A stretch of 64,000 bases of DNA from Rhabdothermincola_A sp041688815 (GCA_041688815.1 JBDNHK010000005.1:55708-119707); one strand, 5' to 3'. Counted from the stretch's first letter, positions 8,159 through 17,135 are shown. Made by a program: numbers and translations. Notes: generated by a model not told the origin, from the letters alone.

Positions 8159-10801
8159 TCAACGCAGCGTGGCGGCGAGGGGTCGGGCTTCACGGTCCCG
8201 CAGGGCCACGTTGACCTCGAGACGCTCGAGGTGCTGGGCCAGGATCTTGTCGCCCTGGGGAACTTCGTGGGTCTCGAAGAACGCGAAGATCTCGGGGGCC
8301 ACGTCGGGAGCCGACAGCGAGCGCACCCCTTCGAGCAGACGGGCGATGGAGTTCGACGGGAGCCGCTCGTTGATCGCGTCCCACTCGGCGGCCACGAACG
8401 ACCATGCGAGAGGCCCCTGGCTCCGGTTCGTGAGCGCCCGGCGCAGCACGAGCGGGGCGTTCTGCGAGCGGATCTCGTCGAGGCTCATGGCCAGGAGCCG
8501 TCGCATGAGGTCGGGGTCGTCGAAGTCGGCCAGGGCGGCGAGGTAGCGCATCTCTTCCTGGGGGGTGGCCGCGGCGCGGAACCGATCGAGGAAGGTGTCG
8601 AAGTCCGACGAGTCGCCGGTGGCGGCGACGACGTTCACCGCCGCTGCGGCCATGGCCGGGTCGGCGTGGTCGGTGTCGGCCACGATCCTTCGTGCCGCCT
8701 CGATCGCGTCGGTGTCGTGCCCGAGGGCGCCGAGGGCCTCGAACAGCACACCGCGTAGGGCGCGTGTGCGGTCGGACTCACTTGAGCGGGGTTCCGGCCC
8801 GAGGGTCTCGAAGGCCGGTCGGATCATCTCCCGGACCTTGGCCCGGAAGGCGGCGCGGTCGTCGCCTTCGAGGAGCCGATCGAGGGCGGCGAGGCAACCC
8901 ACGATGCGCTGCCAGACCGAGAGGTCGGTCTCGGTGCGGAAGGCATCGAGCATGCTCAGGAAGTCGGTGGCCGTGGTCTCGGCGGCCAGCACGGCAGCCC
9001 AGGCGTCATCGACCAGGCCGTAACGCTCGACCGGCGACAGGTCGCTCTGGGCGTGGGCGACGAGAGCGGCCAGCAGGTCCGGGGCGTAGCGGACCCGGTA
9101 GAAGCCGGTGCTCTCGGTGTTCACCAGCACCCATTCGACCGCTTCGAAGAGAGCGACGTCGATGCTGTCACCCTCGACGAGCACCCGTTCGAAGGTCACG
9201 AGCTCGTCGTGGGTGGTCTTCTGCGAGAAGATCGCGGGAATCGACCACCGGGCTTTCTCGTCGTGGGCAGGCGAGGGGGTGTCGTCGCCCTCACCGAGAT
9301 CACCGGCGTAGCCGAACCGGTGTTGGCTCAGCCGAAGGGTGCTGCCATCGTTCAGCAGGTCGACCGTCACCACCGGGAAGCCGCCCTGCAGGATCCACGA
9401 GTCCATGATCCGGCGGACCGGTTCGCCCGTGGCTTCCTCCAGCGAGTCCCACAGGTCGGTGGTCTCGGTGTTGGCGTAGGCATGGGCCGAGAGGTAGTTG
9501 CGGATGCCGTCACGGAACTCGTCCTCCCCGAGGTACTGCTCGAGCATCCTCACCACTGCCGCACCCTTTTCGTAGGTGAGGATGTCGAACATCCCTTCGG
9601 CGTCGCTCGGCGAGATCACCGGGTATTCGATGGGTCGGGTGCTGGTGAGGGCGTCGGTGTCGAACGCTGCACTGCGGGCCAACCCGAAGGTCGCCCACCG
9701 GTCCCAGGCCGGTCGGAACGCATCGGTGGCGTGCATCTCCATGAACGTGGCGAACGCCTCGTTCAACCAGATCCCGTTCCACCACTTCATGGTCACGAGG
9801 TCGCCGAACCACATGTGGGCCAGCTCGTGGTTGATGACGTCGGTGACGTTCAGGAGCTCGGCCTGGGTGACCTCGCCCGGGTCGACCAGCAGCAGGACCT
9901 CGCGGAAGGTGACGCAGCCCAGGTTCTCCATGGCGCCGAAGGCGAAGTCCGGGACGGCGACGAGGTCGAGCTTGTCGCCGGGGTAGGGGATGTCGTAGTA
10001 CTCGCTGAAGTGCCGCAGGCAGAAGGCCCCGACCTCGAGGGCGTAGGAGGTCAGGTGGCCTTTGCCCTTCGGATACACGATGCGCAGCGGGGTGCCGTCG
10101 ACATCGACGGCCTCGGTGGCTTCGAGGGGTCCGACGATGAAGGCCACGAGGTAGGTCGACATCACCATGGTGTCGGCGAAGAGCACCTCGTGCCGGTCCG
10201 GGCTGTCGGGCAGGGGGTGGCGCGACGTCTCGGCGGCGTTGGAGACGGCGAAGAGATCGGCGTCCACGACGAGGGTGACGGCGAAGACAGCCTTGTGCTC
10301 GGGTTCGTCCCAGCAGGGGAAGGCCCGGCGGGCATCCGTGGCCTCGAACTGGGTGGTGGCGATGGTCTGGGTCGCGCCGTTGGTGTCGGTGAAGGTGGAG
10401 CGGTAGAAGCCCCGGAGCTTGTCGTTGAGTTCCCCCCGGAACCGGGTGTGGAGGGTGACCGCACCGATGGGGAGGGATTCGGCGAATTCGAGGGTCAACC
10501 GTTCCGTCTCGGCGTCGAGGCTGATCGAGTGGGTGTCGACGCGCTGGCCGTCGGCGTTCTCGACCCACGCCGCGTCGATCTCGAGTTCGAGGGCGTTGCA
10601 GACGATGGTCGACGTGGCCGCGTCGATCGACAGGGCGATGGCCGCCGTACCGGTGAAGGTGGCCGCGGCCAGGTCGGGTTCGAGGCGCAGGTCGTAGCGT
10701 CGAGGCCGTACGCCGGCCGGGAGCCGGTACGGGTCGACGACCGTCGGGTCGTCGAAATCCACGGAGGACGGAGCGAGGTCGATGGGTTCGGGTTCGGTCA
10801 C
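8159..10801 (-). CDS. pepN: Aminopeptidase N (M1 family)
   Basis: Zinc metallo-aminopeptidase that removes N-terminal residues from peptides in the cytosol. Seen: substrate-anchoring GAMEN near residue 289, zinc motif HELAH near 324 with the third ligand Glu in NEAFATF 18 residues on, and an ERAP1-like C-terminal helical domain. 880 aa, normal for actinobacterial PepN. The frame is open to 11266, but that part is antisense to the divergent kinase. The chosen GTG at 10801 starts a family-like N-terminus and follows a TACGCT -10 box by 6 nt. Confidence 0.95.
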   Translation of the reverse strand: MTEPEPIDLAPSSVDFDDPTVVDPYRLPAGVRPRRYDLRLEPDLAAATFTGTAAIALSIDAATSTIVCNALELEIDAAWVENADGQRVDTHSISLDAETERLTLEFAESLPIGAVTLHTRFRGELNDKLRGFYRSTFTDTNGATQTIATTQFEATDARRAFPCWDEPEHKAVFAVTLVVDADLFAVSNAAETSRHPLPDSPDRHEVLFADTMVMSTYLVAFIVGPLEATEAVDVDGTPLRIVYPKGKGHLTSYALEVGAFCLRHFSEYYDIPYPGDKLDLVAVPDFAFGAMENLGCVTFREVLLLVDPGEVTQAELLNVTDVINHELAHMWFGDLVTMKWWNGIWLNEAFATFMEMHATDAFRPAWDRWATFGLARSAAFDTDALTSTRPIEYPVISPSDAEGMFDILTYEKGAAVVRMLEQYLGEDEFRDGIRNYLSAHAYANTETTDLWDSLEEATGEPVRRIMDSWILQGGFPVVTVDLLNDGSTLRLSQHRFGYAGDLGEGDDTPSPAHDEKARWSIPAIFSQKTTHDELVTFERVLVEGDSIDVALFEAVEWVLVNTESTGFYRVRYAPDLLAALVAHAQSDLSPVERYGLVDDAWAAVLAAETTATDFLSMLDAFRTETDLSVWQRIVGCLAALDRLLEGDDRAAFRAKVREMIRPAFETLGPEPRSSESDRTRALRGVLFEALGALGHDTDAIEAARRIVADTDHADPAMAAAAVNVVAATGDSSDFDTFLDRFRAAATPQEEMRYLAALADFDDPDLMRRLLAMSLDEIRSQNAPLVLRRALTNRSQGPLAWSFVAAEWDAINERLPSNSIARLLEGVRSLSAPDVAPEIFAFFETHEVPQGDKILAQHLERLEVNVALRDREARPLAATLR

Positions 10802-10825
10802 TCCGGCAGCGTAGGGTCGCCGGCC
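10802..10825. promoter_or_regulatory. Overlapping divergent -10 boxes between pepN and the PfkB kinase
   Basis: The 24-bp gap between the two divergent start codons holds TAGGGT on the plus strand (10812-10817, 8 nt before the kinase ATG) and TACGCT on the minus strand (10808-10813, 6 nt before the pepN GTG). The hexamers share the central TA step, so RNA polymerase can probably occupy only one direction at a time. Both transcripts would be leaderless. The -35 regions, if any, fall inside the opposing coding sequences. Confidence 0.55.
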
Positions 10826-11836
10826 ATGACCGCGCTCCAGCCCCCACCCGATCGTGATGTCGACGTCGTGTGCGTCGGCAACGCCATCGTCGATGTGCTC
10901 GCCCCGGCCGACGATGCCTTCCTGGCCCGTCACGGCATGATCAAGGGCTCGATGCAGCTCATCGACGCCGATCTGGCTCACCGCCTCTATGCCGACATGC
11001 CCCCGGCGGTGGAGGCGTCGGGTGGCTCGGCGGCCAACACCGCCGCCGGCGTGGCCGCGCTGGGCGGCGTGGCCCGTTTCGTCGGTCGGGTCGCCGACGA
11101 CCAGCTCGGCGAGGTGTTCGCCCACGACATCCGCGCCGCCGGCGTGGGGTTCGACTCGGCGCCAGCCACCGGCCACGCCGCTCGCCCCGGTACGGCGCGG
11201 TGTCTGATCCTCGTCACCGACGACGCGCAGCGGACCATGAACACCTACCTCGGAGTGTCGGCCCACATCGGGACGGCCGATGTCGAGGATGTCGATCTGG
11301 TCACGGCCAAGGTCGTCTACTGCGAGGGCTACCTGTGGGACGAGCCCACGGCCAAGGCCGCTTTACGCCACGCCATGGATGCGGCCCGCCAGGTCAGCAC
11401 TCCTGTCGCCTTCACGCTCTCCGACAGCTTCTGCGTCGACCGTCACCGGGCCGAGTTCCTCGAGCTCGTGACCGATCATGTCGACATCCTCTTCGCCAAC
11501 GAGGCCGAGATCTGCTCGCTGTACGAGGTCGCCGACTTCGACGAGGCGGCCCGACGGGTCGGCGGGCACGTGGGGATCGCCTGCCTCACCCGCAGCGGTC
11601 TGGGATCGGTGATAATCACCTCCGACGGGGGTCGGGTCGACATCCCGGCCGTGCCCACCGATCTGGTCGACACCACCGGCGCCGGCGATTTGTACGCCGC
11701 CGGGTTCCTGGCCGCCTGGTCGCGTGGGGCCGATATGACCGAGTGCGGCCGTGTCGCCGCCGTGGCCGCCGCCGAGGCGATCTCTCACATGGGGGCCCGA
11801 CCGGAAGCTGACCTCCGGGCTCTCACCGGTCTTTAG
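10826..11836 (+). CDS. PfkB-family carbohydrate/adenosine kinase
   Basis: Ribokinase-fold kinase transferring ATP gamma-phosphate to a sugar or nucleoside. The N-terminal motif is CVGNAIVDVLAPADD, the substrate signature is SGGSAANTAAGVAALGG, and the C-terminal catalytic motif DTTGAGDLYAAGF contains the base Asp and the anion hole. 336 aa. Overall layout (N-terminal GNAIVD, short lid) resembles adenosine kinases of the ADK-like PfkB subgroup, but sugar kinase is equally possible from sequence alone. Divergent from pepN; followed by a hairpin at 11853-11887. Confidence 0.9.
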   Translation: MTALQPPPDRDVDVVCVGNAIVDVLAPADDAFLARHGMIKGSMQLIDADLAHRLYADMPPAVEASGGSAANTAAGVAALGGVARFVGRVADDQLGEVFAHDIRAAGVGFDSAPATGHAARPGTARCLILVTDDAQRTMNTYLGVSAHIGTADVEDVDLVTAKVVYCEGYLWDEPTAKAALRHAMDAARQVSTPVAFTLSDSFCVDRHRAEFLELVTDHVDILFANEAEICSLYEVADFDEAARRVGGHVGIACLTRSGLGSVIITSDGGRVDIPAVPTDLVDTTGAGDLYAAGFLAAWSRGADMTECGRVAAVAAAEAISHMGARPEADLRALTGL

Positions 11837-11852
11837 CACCGGCTCCCAACTG

Positions 11853-11887
11853 GCCAGATGGGCCGGAGTTCTTCCGACCCATCTGGC
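11853..11887. terminator. Hairpin terminator between convergent units
   Basis: A 15-bp inverted repeat (GCCAGATGGGCCGGA at 11853-11867 and TCCGACCCATCTGGC at 11873-11887) with a 5-nt loop follows the kinase stop by 17 nt. The single imperfect pair is C:A on the plus-strand RNA and G:U on the minus-strand RNA. No clear T-tract, so it may act as a bidirectional intrinsic or assisted terminator for the kinase and the convergent membrane-protein pair. Confidence 0.6.
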
Positions 11888-11960
11888 TTCCGGTGACGAC
11901 AGGCCGCGGGCCTGGGGTCACCTTGACATTCGACATCCAGCGCCTCCGAGGAGGCGGGCG

Positions 11961-12116
11961 TCACCAGTAGTGGCGCCGGCCACCGACCCCACGGCCAGCC
12001 TGATCCAGCAACATCAGCATGACGCCCACGATGATCAAGATCACGCCGATCGTCCAGAGAATCGGGATCGCCAGCAGGAACCCGAGGACGAGGAGAATTG
12101 CGCCGAGGAGGATCAT
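11961..12116 (-). CDS. DUF6131-like small membrane protein (51 aa)
   Basis: Two hydrophobic helices (MILLGAILLVLGFLLAIPIL and TIGVILIIVGVMLMLL) followed by the conserved tail GRGVGGRRHYW. This is the pattern of the actinobacterial DUF6131 family, function unknown. The ATG at 12116 overlaps the stop of the upstream membrane-protein gene by 4 bp (ATGA), so translation is coupled. A longer frame to 12218 is antisense-like and rejected. Confidence 0.75.
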   Translation of the reverse strand: MILLGAILLVLGFLLAIPILWTIGVILIIVGVMLMLLDQAGRGVGGRRHYW

Positions 12117-12640
12117 GCCCGGTTCTCCCCGTTGCGCACGGAACGGCGGCTCTTCCACTGGTCGCGCAGGAGAGCGCCGCTCGCCACCACGACGACGCCG
12201 ACGACGAGGGCCAGCCACCCGTGTCCGGTGGCGAGATCGAGGTCGGCGCGGCTGTTGCCGGCGACGAGGATGGCGACACCCACGCAGACCAGCACGGCGC
12301 CGAGGCCCAGCTTCTCGGCTCGGCCGGGCCCGGCCGAGCCGGCCATGGCGATCACTCCGAGAACCAGGGTGACCAGGGCGACGACCGGGGTGAAGGGCAT
12401 CCCGCCGACATCGACGGCGGGCGAACTGATCCCGGCATTCCAGTCGATCCGGATGAGGGCGACGGCGGCGAAGATCACGGCCACCCCGCCGGCGACGACT
12501 CCCGCCGTGCGCAGGACGGCGTTGAGCGGGCCGGCGGTCGGAGCGGTGTATCGCTCCTCCACGGTCGAATCGGCGTAGTGGGCACCCGGCCGGTCGGCGG
12601 TCGCCCCGCCGACGTTTTGGTCGTTGCGAACGGTGGTCAT
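12113..12640 (-). CDS. Four-helix membrane protein of unknown function
   Basis: 175 aa, starting at ATG 12640 with AGGAG 7 nt upstream (bases 12648-12652). A roughly 40-residue hydrophilic N-terminus is followed by four predicted membrane helices in two pairs, with a basic C-terminus. No catalytic motif. It forms a two-gene unit with the DUF6131-like protein. A candidate general-stress promoter lies 40-65 bp upstream, so the pair may be a stress-induced membrane module; that role is inference. Similarity to DUF4383-like membrane proteins is weak and not claimed. Confidence 0.75.
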   Translation of the reverse strand: MTTVRNDQNVGGATADRPGAHYADSTVEERYTAPTAGPLNAVLRTAGVVAGGVAVIFAAVALIRIDWNAGISSPAVDVGGMPFTPVVALVTLVLGVIAMAGSAGPGRAEKLGLGAVLVCVGVAILVAGNSRADLDLATGHGWLALVVGVVVVASGALLRDQWKSRRSVRNGENRA

Positions 12641-12678
12641 TGCTCTGCTCCTGGTTCGAGGTCTTTGACCTCCTGGAC

Positions 12679-12706
12679 CTACCCGGTGGTTCACGCGCTC
12701 AGAACC
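12679..12706 (-). promoter_or_regulatory. Candidate SigB/SigF-type stress promoter
   Basis: On the minus strand GGTTC (12702-12706), 17 nt, then GGGTAG (12679-12684), close to the GTTT-N(15-17)-GGGTA pattern of actinobacterial general-stress sigma factors. It would give a leader of about 30 nt carrying the AGGAG used by the 175-aa membrane protein. Confidence 0.4.
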
Positions 12707-12780
12707 GTTCCCGGTGCAGCCGCCGTTCGGCGACCGATGGCGTCGCGGGCGAACCAAAGCCATGGCGCGGGGTGAGTCGC

Positions 12781-12786
12781 TAGCCT
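12781..12786 (+). promoter_or_regulatory. -10 box (TAGCCT) for enoyl-CoA hydratase-family gene, leaderless type
   Basis: TAGCCT ends 6 nt before the ATG at 12793; no ribosome-binding site and no clear -35. Confidence 0.5.
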
Positions 12787-12792
12787 CCGGGC

Positions 12793-13629
12793 ATGGGGTA
12801 TCGCTGCTTCGATGTCGAGGTGACCGGCAAGGTCGCCCACGTGCGCATGAGTCGACCCGACGAGTACAACTCGATGGTGCGCGAGTTCTGGACCGAGCTC
12901 CCAGCGATCATCGGCGAACTCGACGAACGCGGCGACGTGCGGGCCATGGTGCTGTCATCGGCCGGGAAGCACTTCACCGCCGGCATGGACCTCTCGGTCT
13001 TCGGGGGAGACTCGCTCGGCGGAGGCGGCGCCGAAACCGGCCGGGTGCGGGCCCGACTCCGCCAGACCGCCTTGATGCTGCAGGACACCTTCACCTGTTT
13101 CGAGAAGGCCCGTTTCCCGGTGCTGGTCGCCGTGCAGGGTGGCTGCATCGGCGGTGGGGTCGACCTCGTGTGCGCCGCCGACATGCGCTACGCCAGCGCC
13201 GACGCCTACTTCGTGATCCAGGAGATCAACATCGGTATGACGGCCGACGTGGGCACGTTGCAGCGGCTCCCGAAACTGATCCCCGATGGTATCGCCCGCG
13301 AGTTGGCCTACACCGGGCGGCGCATGTCCGCGTCCCGCGCCGCGGAGGTGGGCCTGGTGAACGAGGTCTTCGCCGACCCCGACGAACTGGTGGCCGGGGT
13401 GCTGGCCATCGCCGCCGAGATCGCCACGAAGAGTCCTCTTGCCATCTGGGGCACCAAGCAGAGCCTCACCTACGGGCGTGACCACAGTGTGGCCGACGGT
13501 CTCGAGTACATCGCCACTTGGCAGACGGGCATGTTCCAGCCCGCCGACATGATGGAGGCCTTCGCGGCCAAGGCCGAGAAGCGCGATCCCGACTACCCCG
13601 ACCTGCTGGCATCGCCTCGCGACTTCTGA
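12793..13629 (+). CDS. Crotonase-family protein, dienoyl-CoA isomerase (ECH1)-like
   Basis: 278-aa enoyl-CoA hydratase/isomerase-fold enzyme acting on acyl-CoA thioesters. The first oxyanion-hole segment is SSAGKHFTAGMDLSVF, the second is GGCIGGGVDLVCAADMRYAS. The segment EINIGMTADVGTLQRLPKLI carries acidic residues where delta3,5-delta2,4-dienoyl-CoA isomerases have theirs, so an ECH1-like isomerase in beta-oxidation of odd-position double bonds is the best reading. Neighbours give no pathway context. Predicted leaderless. Confidence 0.9.
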   Translation: MGYRCFDVEVTGKVAHVRMSRPDEYNSMVREFWTELPAIIGELDERGDVRAMVLSSAGKHFTAGMDLSVFGGDSLGGGGAETGRVRARLRQTALMLQDTFTCFEKARFPVLVAVQGGCIGGGVDLVCAADMRYASADAYFVIQEINIGMTADVGTLQRLPKLIPDGIARELAYTGRRMSASRAAEVGLVNEVFADPDELVAGVLAIAAEIATKSPLAIWGTKQSLTYGRDHSVADGLEYIATWQTGMFQPADMMEAFAAKAEKRDPDYPDLLASPRDF

Positions 13630-13647
13630 GGCCCCGCCGGTTCGGGT

Positions 13648-14256
13648 TCAGCGATCGTCGTCGTCCTCGAGCGGCGGGAGATGGTCCCACTTGACGTCGC
13701 CGACCTTCACCAGGATCGAGGAGATCCATCCGCCCATGGCGGACAGGTGGGTGTCGAGCACGGCCCCGTCGGCCAGGGTGGCCTCGTCGACCTCGTAGAC
13801 ACCCTCGTAGCTGACCTCGATGGCGTACTCGGGGTCGGACAGGTCGCCGGGGTACACTGTCTCGATGGTGGGGCCGGACCGTTCGAGGCGGTCGCGTCCG
13901 ATCACGGGGCTCATCTCCGGCAACACGTCGAACAGGGCCTTCGGATCGGGGGCCGATGCCAGCCGTTGCACCCTCAGCACGATCTCGATGTCGATGCGAG
14001 GCGGTTCGTCGAGGGGTTCGCCGAGGTACCACGAGCGGTAGGCGGTCTGGGCCCAGGTGGGCCATTCGAGGGTGATGTCGGCCTGCACCCTCGGGGGGAG
14101 TCCCTCGCCGGGCAGGCCGTAGCTGGTCTCCCAGGTCATGTCGCCGAGCAGTACATCGACATGGAAGCGCTCTTCGAAGGCCTGGCGTTCGAGGAGCGCT
14201 CCCTCGAAGGCGTCGCGCAGCGCGCCGATGGCGTCGGTGAACACATGGTCGAGCAT
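13648..14256 (-). CDS. Conserved hypothetical protein (202 aa)
   Basis: Unrecognised soluble acidic protein without signal peptide or membrane helix. The N-terminus (LDHVFTDAIGALRDAFEGAL) is helical, the middle is rich in alternating beta-strand residues and the C-terminus ends in an acidic run (PLEDDDDR). Start at ATG 14256, chosen because TAGGGT lies 8 nt upstream; the frame is open to 14559 but that part has non-coding character. Convergent with the ECH1-like gene. Confidence 0.75.
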   Translation of the reverse strand: MLDHVFTDAIGALRDAFEGALLERQAFEERFHVDVLLGDMTWETSYGLPGEGLPPRVQADITLEWPTWAQTAYRSWYLGEPLDEPPRIDIEIVLRVQRLASAPDPKALFDVLPEMSPVIGRDRLERSGPTIETVYPGDLSDPEYAIEVSYEGVYEVDEATLADGAVLDTHLSAMGGWISSILVKVGDVKWDHLPPLEDDDDR

Positions 14257-14264
14257 CGGCGGCG

Positions 14265-14270
14265 ACCCTA
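14265..14270 (-). promoter_or_regulatory. -10 box (TAGGGT), leaderless type
   Basis: TAGGGT on the minus strand ends 8 nt before the ATG at 14256 of the 202-aa hypothetical gene. Confidence 0.5.
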
Positions 14271-14461
14271 CCGGCCCAGACTCTGCAGCTTGGTCGGCGG
14301 CGGTCGTTCGTCGCGGCGATGTCGGCAGCGGCGACGACCCCGACGGATCATCCGCACTTCTGATGCTCGGTTTCGTCCCCGATCGTGCCGGCGCGCTGGG
14401 GTAGATTCGCCGCGGGTGGCCGGAGGGCGATCCAACCGTCTCCTCACGAGGACTCCGGGAC

Positions 14462-15904
14462 ATGCTGTTCCCCACCATCGACTTCGCGGTCTTCTTCGTG
14501 GTGGTCTTCACCCTCAGCTGGATCCTGCGCCCGTTCCCGAAGCCGTGGCGCTGGTTCATCCTCGCCGCCAGTTGCTTCTTCTACGCCTACTGGGACTGGC
14601 ACTACCTGTTCCTGCTCCTCGGCAGCATCGGGATGAACTGGCTGTTCGGCCGGGCCGTCTACCGGGCTCTCGAGCCCGACGGATCGAAGACCAACGCCAG
14701 CATCTGGCTCGTCCGGGCCTCCGTGGTGGCCAACCTCGGTGTGCTCGGCTACTTCAAGTACGCCGACTTCTTCGTGACGTCGGTGGCCGAACGCCTCGGT
14801 GCCCTCGGGCTGTCGGTCGATCCGCCCCTGCTCGAGATCGTGCTGCCGGTGGGCATCTCGTTCTTCACCTTCCAGGCCATGAGTTACGTACTCGACATCG
14901 GGCGGGGCGAGTGGCGCAAGCCCATGACGCTGCTCGACTTCGGCGTCTACCTGTCGTTCTTCGCCCACCTGGTGGCCGGGCCCATCGTGCGGGCCAGCGA
15001 GTTCGCCCCCCAGCTCGACGAGCAGCCCGACCCCCGTTACATCCGGTACGCCGAAGCGTTCATGCTCATCTTCCGGGGCCTGTTCAAGAAGGTGGTGATC
15101 TCGAGCTTCCTCGCCACCCAGATCGTCGACCCGGTCTTCGCGGCGCCCGAGGCCCACAGCCGGTGGGAGGTGCTGTGGGCGATCTACGCCTACGCCATCC
15201 AGATCTACGCCGACTTCAGCGGCTACACCGACATCGCCATCGGCGTCGCGCTGCTCCTCGGCATCCGCTTCCCGGAGAACTTCAATGCCCCCTACATCGC
15301 CACGTCGGTGCAGGACTTCTGGCGGCGATGGCACATGACGCTGTCGCGATGGTTGCGTGACTACCTGTACATCCCGCTCGGCGGCAACCGGGGCTCGACG
15401 GCTTTCACCTATCGCAACCTCTTCCTGGTGATGCTGCTCGGCGGGCTCTGGCACGGTGCCAACTGGACCTTCGTGGTCTGGGGGTCGATCCATGGGTTCG
15501 CGTTGATCGCCGAGCGCGAGATCAAGGAGCGTTGGGCGGTGCGCGGGGCGATAGGTCTACCGCCGGCTCTGGTGAAGACCCTCCAGTGGTTCCTCACCTT
15601 CAACATCGTGTGTCTGGCCTGGGTCTTCTTCCGGTCACAGTCCATCGCCGACGCCATGGAGATGCTCGGCCGGCTCGTGTTCGGCGGTGGCGGTTTCACC
15701 GATCTCGTGACCCCTCTCGTCCTGGTCGTCGTGGTGCTCTCGATCGCCTCCCAGTTCGTCCCTTCGAAGTACCCGGAACAGGCCGAGAAGGGATTCGCCC
15801 GGTTGGCCCCGCTCGCCCAGGCCGGGCTGTTGGCGATCGGCATCGTGGGCATCGATGCTCTCGGTCCCGAGGGCATCGCCCCCTTCATCTACTTCCAGTT
15901 CTGA
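14462..15904 (+). CDS. MBOAT-family membrane O-acyltransferase (AlgI-like)
   Basis: 480-aa polytopic enzyme that moves acyl (usually acetyl) groups across or at the membrane onto exported glycans. AlgI/DltB-type signatures are FFAHLVAGPIVR near residue 180, FWRRWHMTLSRWLRDYLYIPLGG near 285-305 and the catalytic His in GGLWHGANWTF near 330. A TAGATT at 14402-14407 is a plausible -10, giving a leader of about 48 nt. The next gene, an SGNH-like protein 180 bp on, is the usual partner that completes O-acetylation outside the cell. Confidence 0.92.
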   Translation: MLFPTIDFAVFFVVVFTLSWILRPFPKPWRWFILAASCFFYAYWDWHYLFLLLGSIGMNWLFGRAVYRALEPDGSKTNASIWLVRASVVANLGVLGYFKYADFFVTSVAERLGALGLSVDPPLLEIVLPVGISFFTFQAMSYVLDIGRGEWRKPMTLLDFGVYLSFFAHLVAGPIVRASEFAPQLDEQPDPRYIRYAEAFMLIFRGLFKKVVISSFLATQIVDPVFAAPEAHSRWEVLWAIYAYAIQIYADFSGYTDIAIGVALLLGIRFPENFNAPYIATSVQDFWRRWHMTLSRWLRDYLYIPLGGNRGSTAFTYRNLFLVMLLGGLWHGANWTFVVWGSIHGFALIAEREIKERWAVRGAIGLPPALVKTLQWFLTFNIVCLAWVFFRSQSIADAMEMLGRLVFGGGGFTDLVTPLVLVVVVLSIASQFVPSKYPEQAEKGFARLAPLAQAGLLAIGIVGIDALGPEGIAPFIYFQF

Positions 15905-16084
15905 GCCATGGACCCCACCGAGGCACCCCGAACCACCGGACGACCGGCGGTACTGTCGACCCCGATGGCCTCGCCTGTCCCCCCCGGCGGAACCCGTTCC
16001 TCGCCCGGCGTGCCCACGGGTCGGCCGGCGCGGTCTCTCGGGCGGATGCTGGTCCGACCGTTCCGGTCACGGGAGGAAGGGACG

Positions 16085-17131
16085 ATGCCCGCCGGCGTGA
16101 TCCTGCTCGTCGTGGTCATCGCCCTGTTGGTGGCCGGGGTGCTCAACGCCGACGCGACCCTGCGCAAGAGCAACGCCAAGGGTGAGGGGTGGCGCAACGA
16201 GGTCGCGCAGGTCGTGGCCACGGTGAGCGACACGTTCCGCTTCACTTCTCTGCGTCGAGCCGTCGACGACGCCCTCGGCAAGAACCAGAGCACGGACATC
16301 GACGTCGACGAACTGCTGGCTCAGCAACGGGCCGCCGACCCCGCCCGCTTCGCCGCCGAGGAGGAGGCGGCCCGTCTCGAAGCGCTGAAGCCCCGCCTGC
16401 CCGCGGCCACCCCGGAAGCGCCGTTGCGCATGTACATCGGGGGTGACTCGATCGCCCGGGACTTCGGCCAGGCCATGGAGCGCGTCGCCGCCTCCACCGG
16501 GGTGATCACCCCGACCCTCGACTTCCGGCCCGCCACCGGGCTGTCGCGGCCGGACTTCTTCAACTGGCCCGAGCACCTCGTGAAGGACGTCGTCCCCACC
16601 GACCCGCAGCTCGTGGTGTTGCAGTTCGGGGCCAACGACGCCCAGGGGTTCACCGTCGGCGGCAGGTCGGTCGAACGCTTCGGCCCCGAATGGCTGGCCG
16701 AGTACCGCCGACGGGTGGCGGCGACGATGGACCTGATGCGTTCACCCACGAACGAGCGTCTGGTGGTGTGGGTCGGGGCGCCCATCATGGGCCCCAACTC
16801 GGGGGTGGCGGGCATGGACGAGCTGAACTACATCTACTGGGACGAGGCCCGCACCCGGCCGTGGGTCACCTATGTCGACACCTGGCCCTTCCTGACCGAC
16901 GCCAGCCTCGGATATCTCGACCAGGCCCCCAACGCCGACGGCCGCGTGATCTCCCTCCGCCAGAAGGACAAGGTGCACTTCTCCGAGGCCGGGGGCACGC
17001 GGGTGTCGTGGGTGGTCCTGGACCGCATCGCCGAGTTGGTCGATCTGAACGCGGGGAACATCACGCCCCCACCCCGCGACGCGCCTCCGCCCGCCGTCCA
17101 GAGCCGTACCGAGCTCCCGCCGCCGGTCTGA
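16085..17131 (+). CDS. Membrane-anchored SGNH/GDSL-like hydrolase or acyltransferase (DUF459-like)
   Basis: One N-terminal membrane helix (GVILLVVVIALLVAG) then an extracytoplasmic SGNH domain: block I YIGGDSIARDF with Ser, block III QFGANDAQGF with Asn, block V DKVHFSEAG with the Asp/His region. Likely moves or removes acetyl groups from envelope polysaccharide together with the upstream MBOAT. Start at ATG 16085 (348 aa) because GGAGGAAGG stands in front of it; the frame is open back to ATG 15908, 3 bp after the MBOAT stop, which would add a 59-residue Pro/Arg-rich cytosolic tail without a ribosome-binding site. Both starts are possible. Confidence 0.8.
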   Translation: MPAGVILLVVVIALLVAGVLNADATLRKSNAKGEGWRNEVAQVVATVSDTFRFTSLRRAVDDALGKNQSTDIDVDELLAQQRAADPARFAAEEEAARLEALKPRLPAATPEAPLRMYIGGDSIARDFGQAMERVAASTGVITPTLDFRPATGLSRPDFFNWPEHLVKDVVPTDPQLVVLQFGANDAQGFTVGGRSVERFGPEWLAEYRRRVAATMDLMRSPTNERLVVWVGAPIMGPNSGVAGMDELNYIYWDEARTRPWVTYVDTWPFLTDASLGYLDQAPNADGRVISLRQKDKVHFSEAGGTRVSWVVLDRIAELVDLNAGNITPPPRDAPPPAVQSRTELPPPV

Positions 17132-17135
17132 TCCG

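Noticed and set aside
8193..11266. N-terminal extensions of glgX (to 8193) and pepN (to 11266)
   Set aside because: They overlap neighbouring genes, lack family similarity, and -10 boxes fit the downstream starts.
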